Source: Brachionus plicatilis (taxonomy: Eukaryota > Rotifera > Eurotatoria > Ploima > Brachionidae). From it: a stretch of DNA of 64,000 nucleotides. Position 1 is the first letter of the stretch; every line of letters starts with the position of its first letter. Below are positions 22,818 through 35,166 of the stretch, one piece after another. The notes below the pieces were generated by a model. The model ran no database searches, was not told the DNA's origin, and saw only the letters and a list, made by a program, of their open reading frames with translations. The DNA is taken from assembly GCA_010279815.1 (NCBI GenBank), contig QEOQ01000214.1, positions 853,716 to 917,715 on the forward strand, written 5' to 3'. The translations under genes were made by a program, and so were the position numbers.

Positions 22818-24640
22818 AAATAAATTTTTTTATTTAGAAGTATTTTTTTTCTTCCAAAAGTAAACTAGAACATTTTTAGCTTCATTGTCTCTAAAATGAT
22901 TTTTAGGCTTTCATGTATAATGGTGTAAAATTTAATCAAAATTTAATTTTATTGTTAGATAATAATATGTTACGTAGGATTGCTAGAGAAATTAAATTTT
23001 TATTTTAAAAAGCTTCTCTTTCTAAATTTTTCGAAGAAAAATCTAAAAAAAAAATGTAAATTTTCAGAAATTACTAATGAGAATAAATTAAATTGAGATT
23101 GAATTTTAAAATTGAATTTTAATCATAAATTAATTAAAATAATTATTTATTTAGAAGCCCTCTTTTAATAAAACAGATTGTAGGAATAGATTTTTCAGTA
23201 CATAAAACCATTTTTTTTATTAAATATGTAGAAAAGATCAATTTGAAATTCTAACCTTTATTTTTAATTAAAGATTTAATTAATTTTTTTAATTAAAATT
23301 AATGATCAGATTTTTAAAGAGTAGAATTTTTTTGATTTTTTTAAAAAAAGCCCATGCAACCCTACAATAAACTACAAATTTAGAACCAAAATATATAATC
23401 ATTTAAATATTATTATGAAACCAAACACCCAGCTGCTATTACCACTATAGTCAAATTTAATCGTTTTAAAATCAAATGAGAGGTGACTGCATCAAATGTT
23501 TTATAAAGGGCAATAATAACACAAAAAATAATAACCAACTTCTTTTAGAGTTTGCATTGTTTTAAAGATTCATGAAAAAATTAAAGAAAAAATTATGGAA
23601 TCGATCACTTTTTTGGTAAATTTTAGATCTCAAAATTGGAAAAAAATTAAATAAATAAAAAAATAATTTTTTTATTTAAATTTTTGATTATAAATATTCA
23701 TGTGAATTAATTTTTTATTTCAAAATAATTTAAATTTTAGATTTTTAAATAAAAATTCAAAATTACTCAGATTACGTAATAGTCTTGGAAGAGTAATTTA
23801 AAAAGTTTTTTAATTTATTTTTGTACTTAAGTTAAATGAATCTTTTGGCAAGGATTCTTAACAAACAAAAATTCAGAACAAAAAATTTCCACTCATGGCT
23901 AATATCTTTCAAAAGCGAAATCATCATTTTTTGTTGCTTAAAATTTTTTTGCGTTTGTAAGGCATGTGATAAAATAATCTGATGAAAAATTTAAATTTAT
24001 TTTTTATGAAAACAACTATAAATTAAAAGATGGATCTACTCGATTAAATGAAAGTTTGTTTACCTAATATATGATCAAATCATGTTTTTGAACCAATTGA
24101 ACAAATTTTTTAATCTGTTTTAAACAAAAAATTTTAACATAAGAAATAGTTGATAGCAAATTTATTCCCTAAAACTTTCTTCGTTCTTCAAAAGTTGAAA
24201 AAAAAACTTAAAAATTATAAAAAACTGTCTTAATTGATAATTTTTTTTAAAAAATAAATCCACAAATTTCTTAATTTTGATCCATATATTGATTTGAAAA
24301 ATTTTTGATGGATTCATTAAGTGCTAACTTTAAAAAAGGGACTGTAATTAAAGTTTTTTGCTTCAGAAGAGCAAATTCTTCACAATTGATTTTTTAGAAA
24401 TATTTTTTATTGAAAAGGAAAAATAACAGATCTAATTCAAAGAAAATTTGTTCATAATTTCTAAAGTTAAAAATTTTAAAAAATTTCATGAAAAAAATTC
24501 ACGAAGACACTCAATACATACTCAATAATTCTAAGTTTATACTAAAAATATATAAAATAGAGAGTTAATTCAATAAAAGCCCTAAAATATCTTATCTATG
24601 AAAATAATTTTTTAAATATTTGATAGTATTAGCCGTAGTA
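22818..24640. other. Intergenic
   Basis: AT-rich spacer downstream of the tandem membrane proteins. No coding signal recognised. Confidence 0.4.
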
Positions 24641-24648
24641 GTTTGGTT

Positions 24649-25067
24649 TAGTGTTGGGCGCCGGCCAACCGGCCAGGTGGCCGGTTTAAAATACGGTCAG
24701 AATAGAAATTTTTTCAAATAAATTTTTTGAATTTTCAAATAAAAATAAGTGTTTTTTTTTTCTTATTTTTTAAAGATGAATTTTTTTAAAGAGCATTTTG
24801 TATAAAATAAATTTTTTAAATATTTGTATGTTTATAAAATTAATTTTATTTAAAAACGTGATAGACAAAAATTTTTATTCTGGCCGCTTTTTGGACCGCC
24901 AATTTTGGCCGCCGGCCGGTCTAAAAAGAGACCGGTCCAAATGGCGGTCCATGACCGTTTATATGCCCGGCCGTATTTTGGACCGGCCGTATTTTAGTGG
25001 CCGGACAGGTGGTCGCCAGATTTGGACCGCAAGTTGGCCGGCCAAAATTGACCGTCTGTCAACACTA
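24649..25067. mobile_element. hAT MITE, GACCGG family, intact ends
   Basis: The termini TAGTGTTG (24649) and CAACACTA (25067) are exact inverted copies. They are flanked by a perfect 8-base duplication GTTTGGTT (24641-24648 and 25068-25075), the size made by hAT transposases. The 419-base interior is packed with GACCGG, GGCCGG and GGCCGCC words and cannot code for a transposase. The open frame at 24798-25085 is a by-product. Confidence 0.88.
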
Positions 25068-25075
25068 GTTTGGTT

Positions 25076-27065
25076 CAAAGCTTAGTCAGTACAAAAGAAA
25101 TTCAATCCAACCAAATGTTAGATTTGGTCTAATTGTCGACGCCTCTAAAAAACTAGTAAGGCAATACTATTGTTAATATGAATTTTTAAATAAATTATAA
25201 TTTTATTATTTTCATATTTTTTTTTCAAAAAAGTAATTTTACATCTAAGAAGGAACATTTTTACAAGCTCATTAATTAGTTAGCATTTTTAGAAAGAATA
25301 TTATTATTATTTACAGGTAAATACTTTTATTTTAGGGTTTTTTTATTAGAACATATATTATTTAATTGCTATTTTTTAATTATTAAAGTTATTTCAATGA
25401 ATTTCTTTAACATTTCTGATTTCTTCTTCACTTGCCTTTGATTGTTCACCAGCTGAAGTAATCAGTTGCAGTTTTTTACACACTCGAAGTAAATGATTTA
25501 TTACCTTTTGCCAAATGATATTCTTTTAACTCTACAAAATTTCTCATTACTATATGATTCCTACTTAAAAAGTTGATTTATGAAATTTTAAAAATTAAAG
25601 AAAGTTCCCTTTAGATTTTTACCAAAAAGGATCCCTAATAAAAGCTTATGCTGTCTTCTTTTTTAACAGTGAAATTTTTTGAAAAATATCAATTAAATAA
25701 TGATTTCAAAATGATAAGGAGATAATTTCTTTAATTTTTTTTATTAAGCTTTAATCAATATTTTTGACAAAATCCCAATATTACAGAATAAAAAAAATTA
25801 AGACTTACTTTACATTACTTTTATAGTAATTTTTTAAAGAAAAATTAAAGTTTTTCAAAATGATCGATCATGAATTCGGTCATTTATTAGACTCAAATTT
25901 AAACAAAAGAAAAGTATAACCTCAAAAAAATTCTGCTCTAAATACACTAAAATATTAAAAATTTTAAATTAAGAATTTATCTGACAAATAGATCGAAAGC
26001 TTAATATTTCCTAAATTCCATTCAATTCTATTCAAACTCTGTTATAAAAAAATACTAAAGACTGGTAAATTGCGGAATAAAACAGAATTTTTATAGATAA
26101 ACTTTAGTTTTGTATCTAAAAATTAAATTTAAAAATAATCTGTCATATTTTGGCGAATTTATTGTGCAGGCCATAAAATAACTTAAAACAAAAACCTTGA
26201 ATGGGCAATAACAAAAAATGAAAAAAGGAAAAAACTTTATTCCAAAAAGTTTTAATTTTTTAATTTTTTAAAAATTAATTCCTTGTTCGCTTTCCTGTTT
26301 GTATTTAAATTAAATCATAAATCCTTTTTTCTACTTCTATCTTTCTGATATCAATAAGTAAATTACAAAATACTGACAATTTAATTAGACATCTAAACCT
26401 TAGAGTTAAACTTAAAAATGTATAGTTTTTGTTTTCACTTGAAAATATAACTAAATAGAATCAATTTATTATTTCAAATATTTTTTTTTCAGCGCTGACT
26501 AAAAATTTAAAGTTATTTTTTAATTTTTTACAAGTTAACATTAAAAAATACACGTAATTTAACGTAAAATTACTGGAATTTAAGTGGAATCAAAAAACCA
26601 TCATTTAATGCTACAATTTATCACCTAAATTAAAAATCTTGGAAATTTTCACTTGTTGTTTTCAAAATATTATCTTTCATCACTCCACGTATCAATATGC
26701 TGCTGTTTTACTTATTAAAAAATAAAAATAATAATTAATTTTTAATAGGGTTAAAAAAAACCTAAAATCAAGTTTATTTTTGTTTAAATTAAAAAAAGAC
26801 TTCAAAATTAAATAATTGAAAGTCTTATTTTGTCACTTAAAACACATTAAAAATTATTTTTTATTAAAAAAAAAAACTAATTAAAAAAATTATAATTTTA
26901 TTATAAATTTGAATTAACAATTATAATTTTTTTTTTCAGAATTAAAAAATAAAAGACTCAATCCAATAAATTAAACTTGATTTTTCAACTAGTTATTTAA
27001 ATTTCAAGTCATAAAAATTTATCTATTTAAATTTTAAATCCCATGATTTTAATATTTTAGATAAA
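25076..27065. other. Intergenic
   Basis: A 2-kb AT-rich spacer before ATP6AP1. No gene or delimitable element found. Confidence 0.4.
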
Positions 27066-28190
27066 ATGATTCTAAATTTTGCCATATTTGCTGTTCTGGC
27101 TGCGTCAATAGTAGCCGATCAAGTCCCAGTATTGACACATTTCGGCCAAGGCCCTGTCACTCCATCACCAGTTGGTAAAATAATTGGCCAAGGCGATTTT
27201 CTCACCGAAATCAAAGAGCATTTAAATCAAAATTTGAACCTGATAGTCATTGACCAGCTAAAAACACAAGATTTAGCTTTTGCAGTCCGAAAAGCAGATT
27301 TAAAGCCAAATGTTGATTTGAAGCTTCAGGTTGAGTCACCTTTCGAGACCATTCAAACTTTTGCCAACAATCACAAGATAAAGATGAACATTATTGAATC
27401 AGACAATTTGGAAGAGGCCTTGAACACTTTCAGCCAATTACACCAGCACTCGAATGTGATATTGACCGGCAGGAGCTCATTAAGCCGTTTGAGGCGAGAT
27501 GCTGGAGACCAGCAAATTGAAGGCGGAAATTCCACATCCTATGCATTTGGCGAACAATGTGCAGCTTTTTTTGACTCAATTTATTACATTGATTTAGCCA
27601 GACAACAATCCAGTACTTTCATACCTTTGATTAACACAAACAGTTCATTCTCTTGTAGTGGCACCAGTCTTGAGCAGGTCTTGGCAATTGATTTTAAACA
27701 AAATAGTGGACTTGATGGCGCATCGATCCAAAGATTGACTCTAAAATTTAGACCAACAAACAATACATATTATTATGTTCTAGACTCCAGCTCGATAGAG
27801 TTGAACAACAGCAAGACTCATGAACTTGTGTACATGGGAACCCCGTATGGAATGGAAACACCAGTAAATTATTCCTTTGTTTGCACCAAAACTACCTTCA
27901 AGGTTCAAAATAAAACAAAAGATGGAAAATCAAATTCTAAAGTTTGGATTTACATTCAAAAGCTGCAATTGCAGCCAACTGGTGTACAGAACAATAACAC
28001 CGAGTATACTTTTGGACGCGTGAATTATTGCCAAGGTTTTTTTTCGAGCGGAATTTGGATGGCCATCACATCGTCACTGATTTTGGCGTTTATTCTAGCT
28101 TTTGGTATTGCGCTTCTAATGAATGTCAAGACCATGGACAAATTTGATGACCCCAAGGGAAAACCTTTGAATATTGGAGCTGAGAAATAG
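27066..28190 (+). CDS. ATP6AP1: V-ATPase accessory subunit S1 (ATP6AP1/Ac45)
   Basis: A single-exon frame of 374 residues (human 470). ATP6AP1 is a type I membrane protein of the V-ATPase Vo sector that helps assembly and delivery of the pump. A signal peptide spans residues 1-17. The lumenal part has many N-glycosylation sequons and a furin-like site RLRRD at 141-145, in keeping with proteolytic maturation in this family. The diagnostic C-terminal region is clear: a lumenal segment with NYCQGFFSSGIWM, the transmembrane helix (about 326-352) and the tail VKTMDKFDDPKGKP. The human protein has a comparable SLKTMDRFDDHKG tail. The shorter length reflects a reduced N-terminal lumenal region. Lack of introns is notable beside the intron-rich neighbours. 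Confidence 0.92.
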   Translation: MILNFAIFAVLAASIVADQVPVLTHFGQGPVTPSPVGKIIGQGDFLTEIKEHLNQNLNLIVIDQLKTQDLAFAVRKADLKPNVDLKLQVESPFETIQTFANNHKIKMNIIESDNLEEALNTFSQLHQHSNVILTGRSSLSRLRRDAGDQQIEGGNSTSYAFGEQCAAFFDSIYYIDLARQQSSTFIPLINTNSSFSCSGTSLEQVLAIDFKQNSGLDGASIQRLTLKFRPTNNTYYYVLDSSSIELNNSKTHELVYMGTPYGMETPVNYSFVCTKTTFKVQNKTKDGKSNSKVWIYIQKLQLQPTGVQNNNTEYTFGRVNYCQGFFSSGIWMAITSSLILAFILAFGIALLMNVKTMDKFDDPKGKPLNIGAEK

Positions 28191-28494
28191 AATTATAACA
28201 AGCTTTTTCATGTTTATTTCTTAACCATTTTTACCCAAATAGATGTTTTTTTTTGTTAATTAATTAAAAAAAATAAAATTCATATTGATATTTTAATAAA
28301 ATTCGACTATCTATTGTAACCAATTTTTTTAACTTAAACTTCTCAACAATCATAAATAATCCTTCCGAACTCAAAATTCAACTCAAAGAAATTTTAAAAA
28401 AGATGATGAGATCTGTGACTCAATAAGACTTTGCTTGTGTAATTTTGGCTAAAAGCACTTAAGAAATATTTTAAATATTTTGAATATATTTTTT
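28191..28494. other. Intergenic, ATP6AP1 3' flank
   Basis: About 300 bases with an AATAAA near 28273 that could end ATP6AP1 transcripts. Nothing else is seen. Confidence 0.4.
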
Positions 28495-29415
28495 GGGTCT
28501 TACTAAAATACTGACCCCCATTTATTTTTCAAAGCAAAAATATTTTTCTCTTTTTTTTGAAAATCAAACTAGTTTTTCTCCAAAATTTTTATTTTTTGTG
28601 GAAATTGAATATTCAATATTTTTAAAAACTTGACCCCCTACTGACCCCCATTTTTCTTGAAGTGAATTTAACTAGCTTTCTATAAATGTGCCTAGTTTTT
28701 GTCTAGAAAGTATAGTTTTTAAGATATTTTGATTATAATAAAAGACCTTGGTTATTTTGAAATCGGATTTAAAAGTTTTAATAAGATATACCATTCCATA
28801 TACTAAGAGCATTAGCAAGTGGAAAAAAGAACCAAGTTGTTCCCCATTCGTCTTTTTCTGAAATTTTTTTAATTTCATTCAAAAAACTTCCTCATCATCA
28901 TTTAAACTTCTACTAGACTGAGCCATAGTTGCCAAGTGCAAGACTAAGTCATTAATTTCATTAGTCTTTGTAATTGAGAATTAAGATAAATGTTTTCCGT
29001 GTGTTGTTGATATCTCTTAAGATCTGATAAAAATATAACACTCGGTTCTAAAGTAATACAATTAAAAAAAAAGAATTCAAGTAATAAATTTTGTGTACTT
29101 TAGAGTTTTTTGAAGAGTTCCCTTGGATGATAAATGTCATGTAATTTTTTTCAAAATTTTTTATTAATCTGTGAATCATTAGAACCAAAATTTTTATCCG
29201 TTTCTGGGATAATTTTATTTAGAAAAATTAAAATTTAAATATTTTTTTTATTCTTTTATTTTAAAGCTTGCATTAATAAATAGAGTTTATTTTAGTTTTA
29301 AATTTTTTAAATTTCTAAGATTTGGGGGTCAGTAGGGGGTCAAGTTTTTAAAAAAATAAAAATATTCAATTTCCACAAAAAATAAAAATTGGGGGTCAGT
29401 ATTTTAGTAGGACCC
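28495..29415. mobile_element. Foldback element with 8-base duplication
   Basis: The left end GGGTCTTACTAAAATACTGA (28495) is matched by its inverted form ending TTTTAGTAGGACCC (29415). Internal segments (ACTTGACCCCCTACTGACCC and its complement near 29330) extend the arms to about 100-160 bases. An exact 8-base duplication TATTTTTT lies at 28487-28494 and 29416-29423. No transposase remnant is seen in the loop. Confidence 0.8.
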
Positions 29416-29801
29416 TATTTTTTGGTAGCAACTAATTATTTAATTTTAATTGTAAAAAAAGATAAATTATTTCAGAAAAAAAGATGTTTATTTTTAAATA
29501 TAATGTTAATGAGGAAAAAAAAAACATTAATCAAAAGTTGTCACCCGGTCTACACATAAAATAATATACCCATCTTTCAATATTCTTTTTTTAAATTAAA
29601 ATTTTTTTTTTGTATTTAATTCTCCACAATGAAGGTTAACTCAATTAAATAAATAAATGAAAAAATTTATTGTGAAATTAATTTTAAATTAATCTCAAAA
29701 AATTTTCAAATTTTATTGAAGATTGCCAAGGCATCCTGAAACAAATTTAAATTAAAATAGAAAAATAATTAGATAAAAACTTGTTTGAATTGTTCACAAA
29801 A

Positions 29802-31395
29802 ATGAATTCGTCTTTGAGAAGAATAGACAAAAATAAAGTGAATAATTTGAAGAAATTTTTTGAAAATTTGGTCTGTAGCAGCGAAAAAAGCAATTCGATC
29901 CAAGCAGACAAAAATAACAACAATAGCAACGAGTCAACTTTGACTTCCAAAAGCCTAGGATCAGAAGATGCTTTGGTCAAAACTCACACATTCTCTGATT
30001 CGAAGCAGTTCAAAATTAAAAATGAAATTAAGACAAAATCAGACTTAAGTAAAAAAGCAAAAATACCTGTTGCTAAAGCAGATCTAAAAAGTGATCAAAT
30101 TTCGATCAGATCCCTGTCGGAATATAGTTTAATATCAAACTTTTTGTCTGACCAAGACCCAAAAGATAATACGAACACAATTCCGGTCATTTATGAAGCC
30201 CATTCACACACTCAAAATAAAAATGATCCAGATACAAAAATATCAAAACTACTTGACCAGGACCAAAAACAAGCTAACTTTGGCTTCAATTTGTTTAAAC
30301 TATTAAAGCTTATGTTGACTGCCAAATGCTACTGTGTCCTGTTGACTGAAAAACAAAATTCCAGTGATTTGAAAAAATTGATTTTTATTTTATACGAAAT
30401 GAAACAGACAGCTCTAAAAAAATTGTCTAATGTTGATTCAAGTGAAATTGAGAGTGCCAAACTTAATGACTTTTTGCTTGCTGATTTATTCAATTTATTA
30501 TGTGAAGTTCATGTAAATTTTTGGCAACAAAAAAAAATTATTTTTTTAATGGTTGAATAAAATTTTAGAGTGAAATTATCAAGCTTGATGGTCGCTTCAA
30601 AAGAATCATAATTAGTAAATAAATTCTTTTAATTTATCTCTAAATTGGAATTTTAGGCTTGAAAAAAAGGTAAAAAAAGAATGAACAAAGAAGTAGTTGA
30701 CGAGCTATTCACAAGAATCAACTTGATTGTGTATAAAATTTTGTCTATGCAGAAAATTCTTTGTATGAACAAATCGGACAATTCGGAGCAGTCGTGCAGT
30801 GAATTTCAAAGCCATTATGAAAGCCAAATAAAGTTTTGTGAGAATGACAATTTCAAGAGCCTGAAAGAATTCTATAGAAAAAAAGTATTCAATTTGCATT
30901 CACTCAAAATGTTAATTTAATCTTATTCAATAGGTAATGAGTCCAGAGTTTAGAAAATTTATGAAGTGTTCTTACAATTATGAGTGTTCACAAAAAGAAC
31001 TGCGCAGTTCATTTATTGACTTAGGTTTGTTAAAGGATGTCAAATCGCTGATAGAAGAAAATTTTGCTCCAAAATATGCGAAAAATTTCAAATTGCCAAA
31101 GTTAAGTTTGTCCAAAAGTTCATTTATGCACAAAAAAGAAAAAAATTGCATCCGCGAGCCAAGTCTCATCACCATCACTTCCTCTAATATTTCCAATCTA
31201 ACTTTTCAAAATGCTAACTCCGAGTTTGAGAACAATTCAAACAACAATTGCTGCAGAAAGTTTGCCGCTTCGAACAACTCCGAAGCTTCTTTTGTGGCAA
31301 TGCTAAAACTTAACAACGATGTGTCAAAGTTTTTGGTTTACAAAAATAAGCCTCGAAATCAATTTATTTCATTTAGTAATAATACAAAAATTTAA
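29802..31395 (+). CDS. Unrecognised protein, four exons
   Basis: Four exons (29802-30512, 30569-30614, 30670-30884, 30934-31395) join in frame to 477 residues. I do not recognise the family. The first 150 residues are Ser/Asn/Lys-rich and look disordered. From about residue 160 there is a helical, hydrophobic block (FGFNLFKLLKLMLTAKCYCV, LKKLIFILYEMKQTALKKL, DFLLADLFNLLCEVH) that continues through exon 3 (DELFTRINLIVYKILSMQKI). Exon 4 adds another ordered part (SPEFRKFMKC, SSFIDLGLLKDVKSLIEENF) and a Ser/Asn-rich end. There is no signal peptide or transmembrane helix. The exon 2/3 acceptor (after AAAAAAAG at 30669) is the weakest join; the obvious alternative at TTTTAG runs into a stop. The start ATG at 29802 is the first in frame. 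Confidence 0.65.
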
Positions 31396-32335
31396 AAAGA
31401 AAATAAGGCCTTTTTGTCCAAAAGAAATCAAAAATGTTTGTTATAGCTCTCTTTAAATGATCTTCTTAAAAAAATTAAATCATTAAAAATAAAAAAATTT
31501 ATAAAATAATCAATTTAAATAATGAGGGAAAGCAATATTGCTTTTTTTAATGCCAACCTAGGTTGTCTCTAAAATGCGGAAGATTTTTTTATTCATATTA
31601 ATTAAAATAATGTGGCTTTTTTATTGCAGTTACTGAGTAAATAAAATTATAATATTGACTAGTATGTTACAATAAAAAATGTTGAATTTTAATGCAAAAA
31701 TATATTTTAAATACAAATAAATTACAAAAAATATCACTTAAAGATTTGAAATCTTGCGTTTTTTATCCTAGTCACCTAATTTGAAGTGAAATAACTTTGT
31801 CAATTTTTGAGCTTTTTTCGATCTGTAAAAGCCAAAAGCAAGGAAATTTAGAGGATTTTTCATATCTTTATCGGTATTTGGAATGACGGAAAAATCCTAA
31901 TTTATAAGAGCATTTTTTTTGACAAATTATTTTAATTTTAAGCTTGTTTTGGTTGGGATTCTAAATATGGATCACCATAATCGGGATTATCTTATTTTCT
32001 TATAAATTATGAACTTCAGACTCTTACCTATTAACGCACACGTATCGGAATCAATAATTCCACAGTAAGTATTAAGTTTAAATTAAGTCATATTGATCAT
32101 ATTTTCCTTTGGTAAAATTTTGAATCATCTTATTTAATAGTTCGCTGCCATTTTAGCGATCATAAATTTCTGAAAGTTTCATTTCCGGTTTCAACTATAA
32201 AAGATGACACCATTATAAATTCTTATCAAATAAAAATTATAAATGAAAATAAAATTGTAGATGTTGGGAGTTTTTTAAAAAAAATTGTTTTTTCATTTTT
32301 CAACATGCCCTCGGGAATAGAGAATAAATAAATTT
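31396..32335. other. Intergenic
   Basis: AT-rich spacer between the unrecognised gene and the transposon-remnant cluster. Nothing recognised. Confidence 0.35.
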
Positions 32336-32339
32336 TCAT

Positions 32340-33135
32340 TAAAGGCAATATAGTTTCTGCTATTGAATCATGCTGTTCTTTAAAAAAGTTTAAAGAAAAA
32401 AAAATTCAATTCTTTGAATTAAGATCTTTAAAAAATTATAGAGACTTCTTCTATAATAATTATAATTTTGTAAAAGATGACCAAAATTTAAATGATTATA
32501 AGGATGCTAGAAAAGAATTTAAAAAACAAAACCGTCATAAGATGAAGTTATAATTTGAGCTTAAAACTTCAAAAGATTTTAAAAATTTTAAAAAGATCTG
32601 GAAATTTTATAAATCTTTAATGGAAACTAGAGGAGATGATGATACTGACAGCTTTACAGAAGAGCTAGTTTGGAATGATTCTAAAGCATCAAACACTTTT
32701 TATCAAGTAGAAATGCCTAATAGCTGCGATGTTTAATATCCATTACATCTTCTTCTTTGTTCGGAGAAAATGACTCTGTCTTTTTCATCTTTGAGAATTA
32801 AGGGAATTGTAGTTGAATTATTTCCGAGTAAGTCCAGGTTTTTCATTTATTGAATTCTATTTACATCAAATTAATAAATCTCTAAATGAATTTCCTTCAA
32901 TGATCTCCATGATATTTTTGTACCTTTGTTACATCAACTTTTTAATGAATGCATAAAGTTAAAAAGTATTCAGGAAGGTTGGAAATTAGCAATTGTAAGT
33001 CCTTTAAACAAAAATAAAGGAAAGAGTTTGGAAATTAATAATTAAAAAGCTATTTAAATTCTGTCTCCTATTGCACTAATGTTTGAAAAGCACAAATGTT
33101 TGAAAAGCTTTTAGCTAAACAAATCTTAATTTAAT
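32340..33135 (+). mobile_element. Decayed LINE fragment
   Basis: Translation in shifting frames gives the linker and start of a non-LTR reverse transcriptase. It includes a Lys-rich segment (DYKDARKEFKKQNRHK), KIWKFYKSLMETRGDDD, and then the RT domain-1/2 signature (CIKLKSIQEGWKLAIVSPLN... LSPIALMFEK) with several stops and frameshifts. No FADD motif or 3' end is present. It runs directly into a hAT remnant. Confidence 0.65.
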
Positions 33136-33144
33136 TTATTTAAT

Positions 33145-33889
33145 CATTCTACCCCGCTAAAATGTCTTTTAGAAAAATATCATAAAATTGACGCAATTTT
33201 CCATTTACCAGAATATAGACATCTTGCTTTAAATACGTTAATTCAAGAAGAGTCATTAACCGAAATGAACGTAATTTTACAATCAGTAAGGCTAAAAATT
33301 TTCTTATTGATCTTTTAAAATCGAAAAGATTTAAAGAACTAATTGCTCGTGCTAGAAAAGAGGGAATCATAAAGTCCCATTCTTTAAAGAAAAAACTGAA
33401 CTTTGAAGACTCTGAAAATTCATCTGACGAAGACGAAGAATCAATAGATATTAAAAAAAAGCTCAGGGAATACAGGAAAGATAGAAGAAATATCGGTGTA
33501 TTAGATTACTGGAGGTTTAATAAATCCCAATTTCCTATACTATCTAGTTTAGTTTGGTTTTTTTAGCGATCCCAGCAACAAGTGTTCCAATTGAGAGATT
33601 TTTCTCACATGCGGGCTATCAACTTTGGGACTGAAGAAATCGGTTGTCAATTTAAAATGTGATTTATTTAATTAATAAATATTTTATATTATCTTAGATT
33701 TTTATTCTTTTATTATCATATCACTTCTTTTTTTTTTAAACAAGTTTTTTGACCGGTTTTTGACCGCCAGTTTATTTTTGACCGGTTTTTTATACTGTCA
33801 AAAATATTCACCACCAAGCTGACCGGCTAATTGACCGCATAAAACTGTCGGCCTTATCTACCGGTTTAGTCTGACCCCATTCAACACTA
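33145..33889 (+). mobile_element. hAT transposase remnant with GACCGG-type right end
   Basis: A decayed frame encodes the hAT C-terminal dimerisation region: LDYWRFNKSQFPILSS, then (after a frameshift in a T run) LAIPATSVPIERFFSHAGYQ, matching the usual A.P.TS.P.ERvFS.aG signature. Upstream is a charged segment (KRFKELIARARKEGIIKS). About 100 bases after the coding remnant lies a cluster of GACCGG/GACCGCC words (33745-33870), ending CAACACTA at 33889. That end is the terminus shared by the GACCGG MITEs at 9409, 24649 and 61840. This copy is the only one with transposase sequence and so is the likely relative of their mobiliser. The left end is lost. Confidence 0.75.
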
Positions 33890-34640
33890 AATCAGTGTTA
33901 AGTCCATAAAAAGATCAAACAAAAGTCCGGATAAAATAAATTTATGTGGAAAAAATATACATGTTGTCACTGATATAGTTCTTTTAGGATTTAATAAAGA
34001 ACATGATCTAAATTTTTCTAGTTTTGCTTTAAGTATTTCTTAAATTGTAAGCAAAAAATTATTCAGTAAAAAAGACTCTTCTATCTATCAAAATCGCCAA
34101 AAATACAATTTTTCAAAACTTTTATTTTGCCTTACTTTGATTATTGCTCATCGCTTTTCTCAAAAGATGCAATAATAATACTGGTTAAAAGCTATTATTT
34201 GCATTATTTAAGTTGTCTAATTACAAAAATGAGTCTCAAAACTACAATGATGTAAAACTACAAAACTACAATAATAAATTGCTCTGTGATAAAGATATCA
34301 ATGTTAAAATTTTAAGCATTTAATCTTTAATATTCAAAAATAATAACCTAATTTTAATATATTTAAAAATTTTAATTTAAACATTAAAATATTAAATTTT
34401 TCAGCTAATTTTTTATGATATTTTTTTATCAAAAATTTAACTAATTTTTAATTTTATTCTTTTTTCTAAAAAATGTATTAAATTTTAATTTTATTTTGTA
34501 CAAATGAAGGCTTAATCGGTCTTTTAAGGACAAGGACAAGGGCACTAGCCTGTTGATTAACCTTGAAACTTAAAGAAAAAAAAATGTTGAATAATTTTTC
34601 AAGAACTGAAAAACTGAACCTGCTCAAGGATCTCGACATC
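33890..34640. other. Intergenic
   Basis: AT-rich, nothing recognised. Confidence 0.35.
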
Positions 34641-34646
34641 ACTTCG

Positions 34647-35166
34647 TCAAAACGTGTTTAAGGCTTCTACTGCAAATTCTAGATGACGAACTGACTTGAA
34701 AAGAAGGTCAACTAATTTTTTGGCGAGCTGATAGGTATGCTGTTCTTCAAAAAAACGTCCTTTCTTTAACCGTTTGTACAAGGCTCGAGTTGTTGATGGC
34801 ATTGCTGACGTATTAAAAACATCCTGTAGCAATGGAGCATCGTTTTCGTTCCATTCGATCCGTGCCAATTTAAGACGCCCATAAGTATGATTCTCGGATG
34901 CTTCGCGTTTTTAATGATTTAGTCATGTTTTCTATTGAATTCGCTATGGAAATATCCGATTCGCTAAGAGAGTTGGTGAAGTTGTGTGAAGGTGACCTGT
35001 AAATGCAGCCCAATAGGAGTGGATTTTCTCTCTCTATTTTTACAGTCACCCATAACTGTTCACTCCTGGGGTCAAGAAAACTCACTTCTGAAGCTTCGAA
35101 GTCAGATTTAATATAAAGGCTTTTCTCGCTAGAACGGTCTTTTCTGTATAACTGACAGCTGTCCAT
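34647..35166 (-). mobile_element. LINE endonuclease-domain fragment and adjacent coding debris
   Basis: The frame 35166-34870 contains LWVTVKIERENPLLLGCIYR, the conserved core of APE-type LINE endonucleases (pattern W...I......l.iGciYRpP), preceded by FLDPRSEQ. The adjoining frame 34868-34647 (RIEWNENDAPLLQDVFN...) is in a different register and may be a second remnant. Neither is complete. Base composition is clearly less AT-rich than the surroundings, as expected for transposon coding sequence. Confidence 0.6.

Noticed and set aside
24798..25085. 95-codon plus-strand frame
   Set aside because: It lies inside the hAT MITE 24649-25067 and crosses its right end; no domain.
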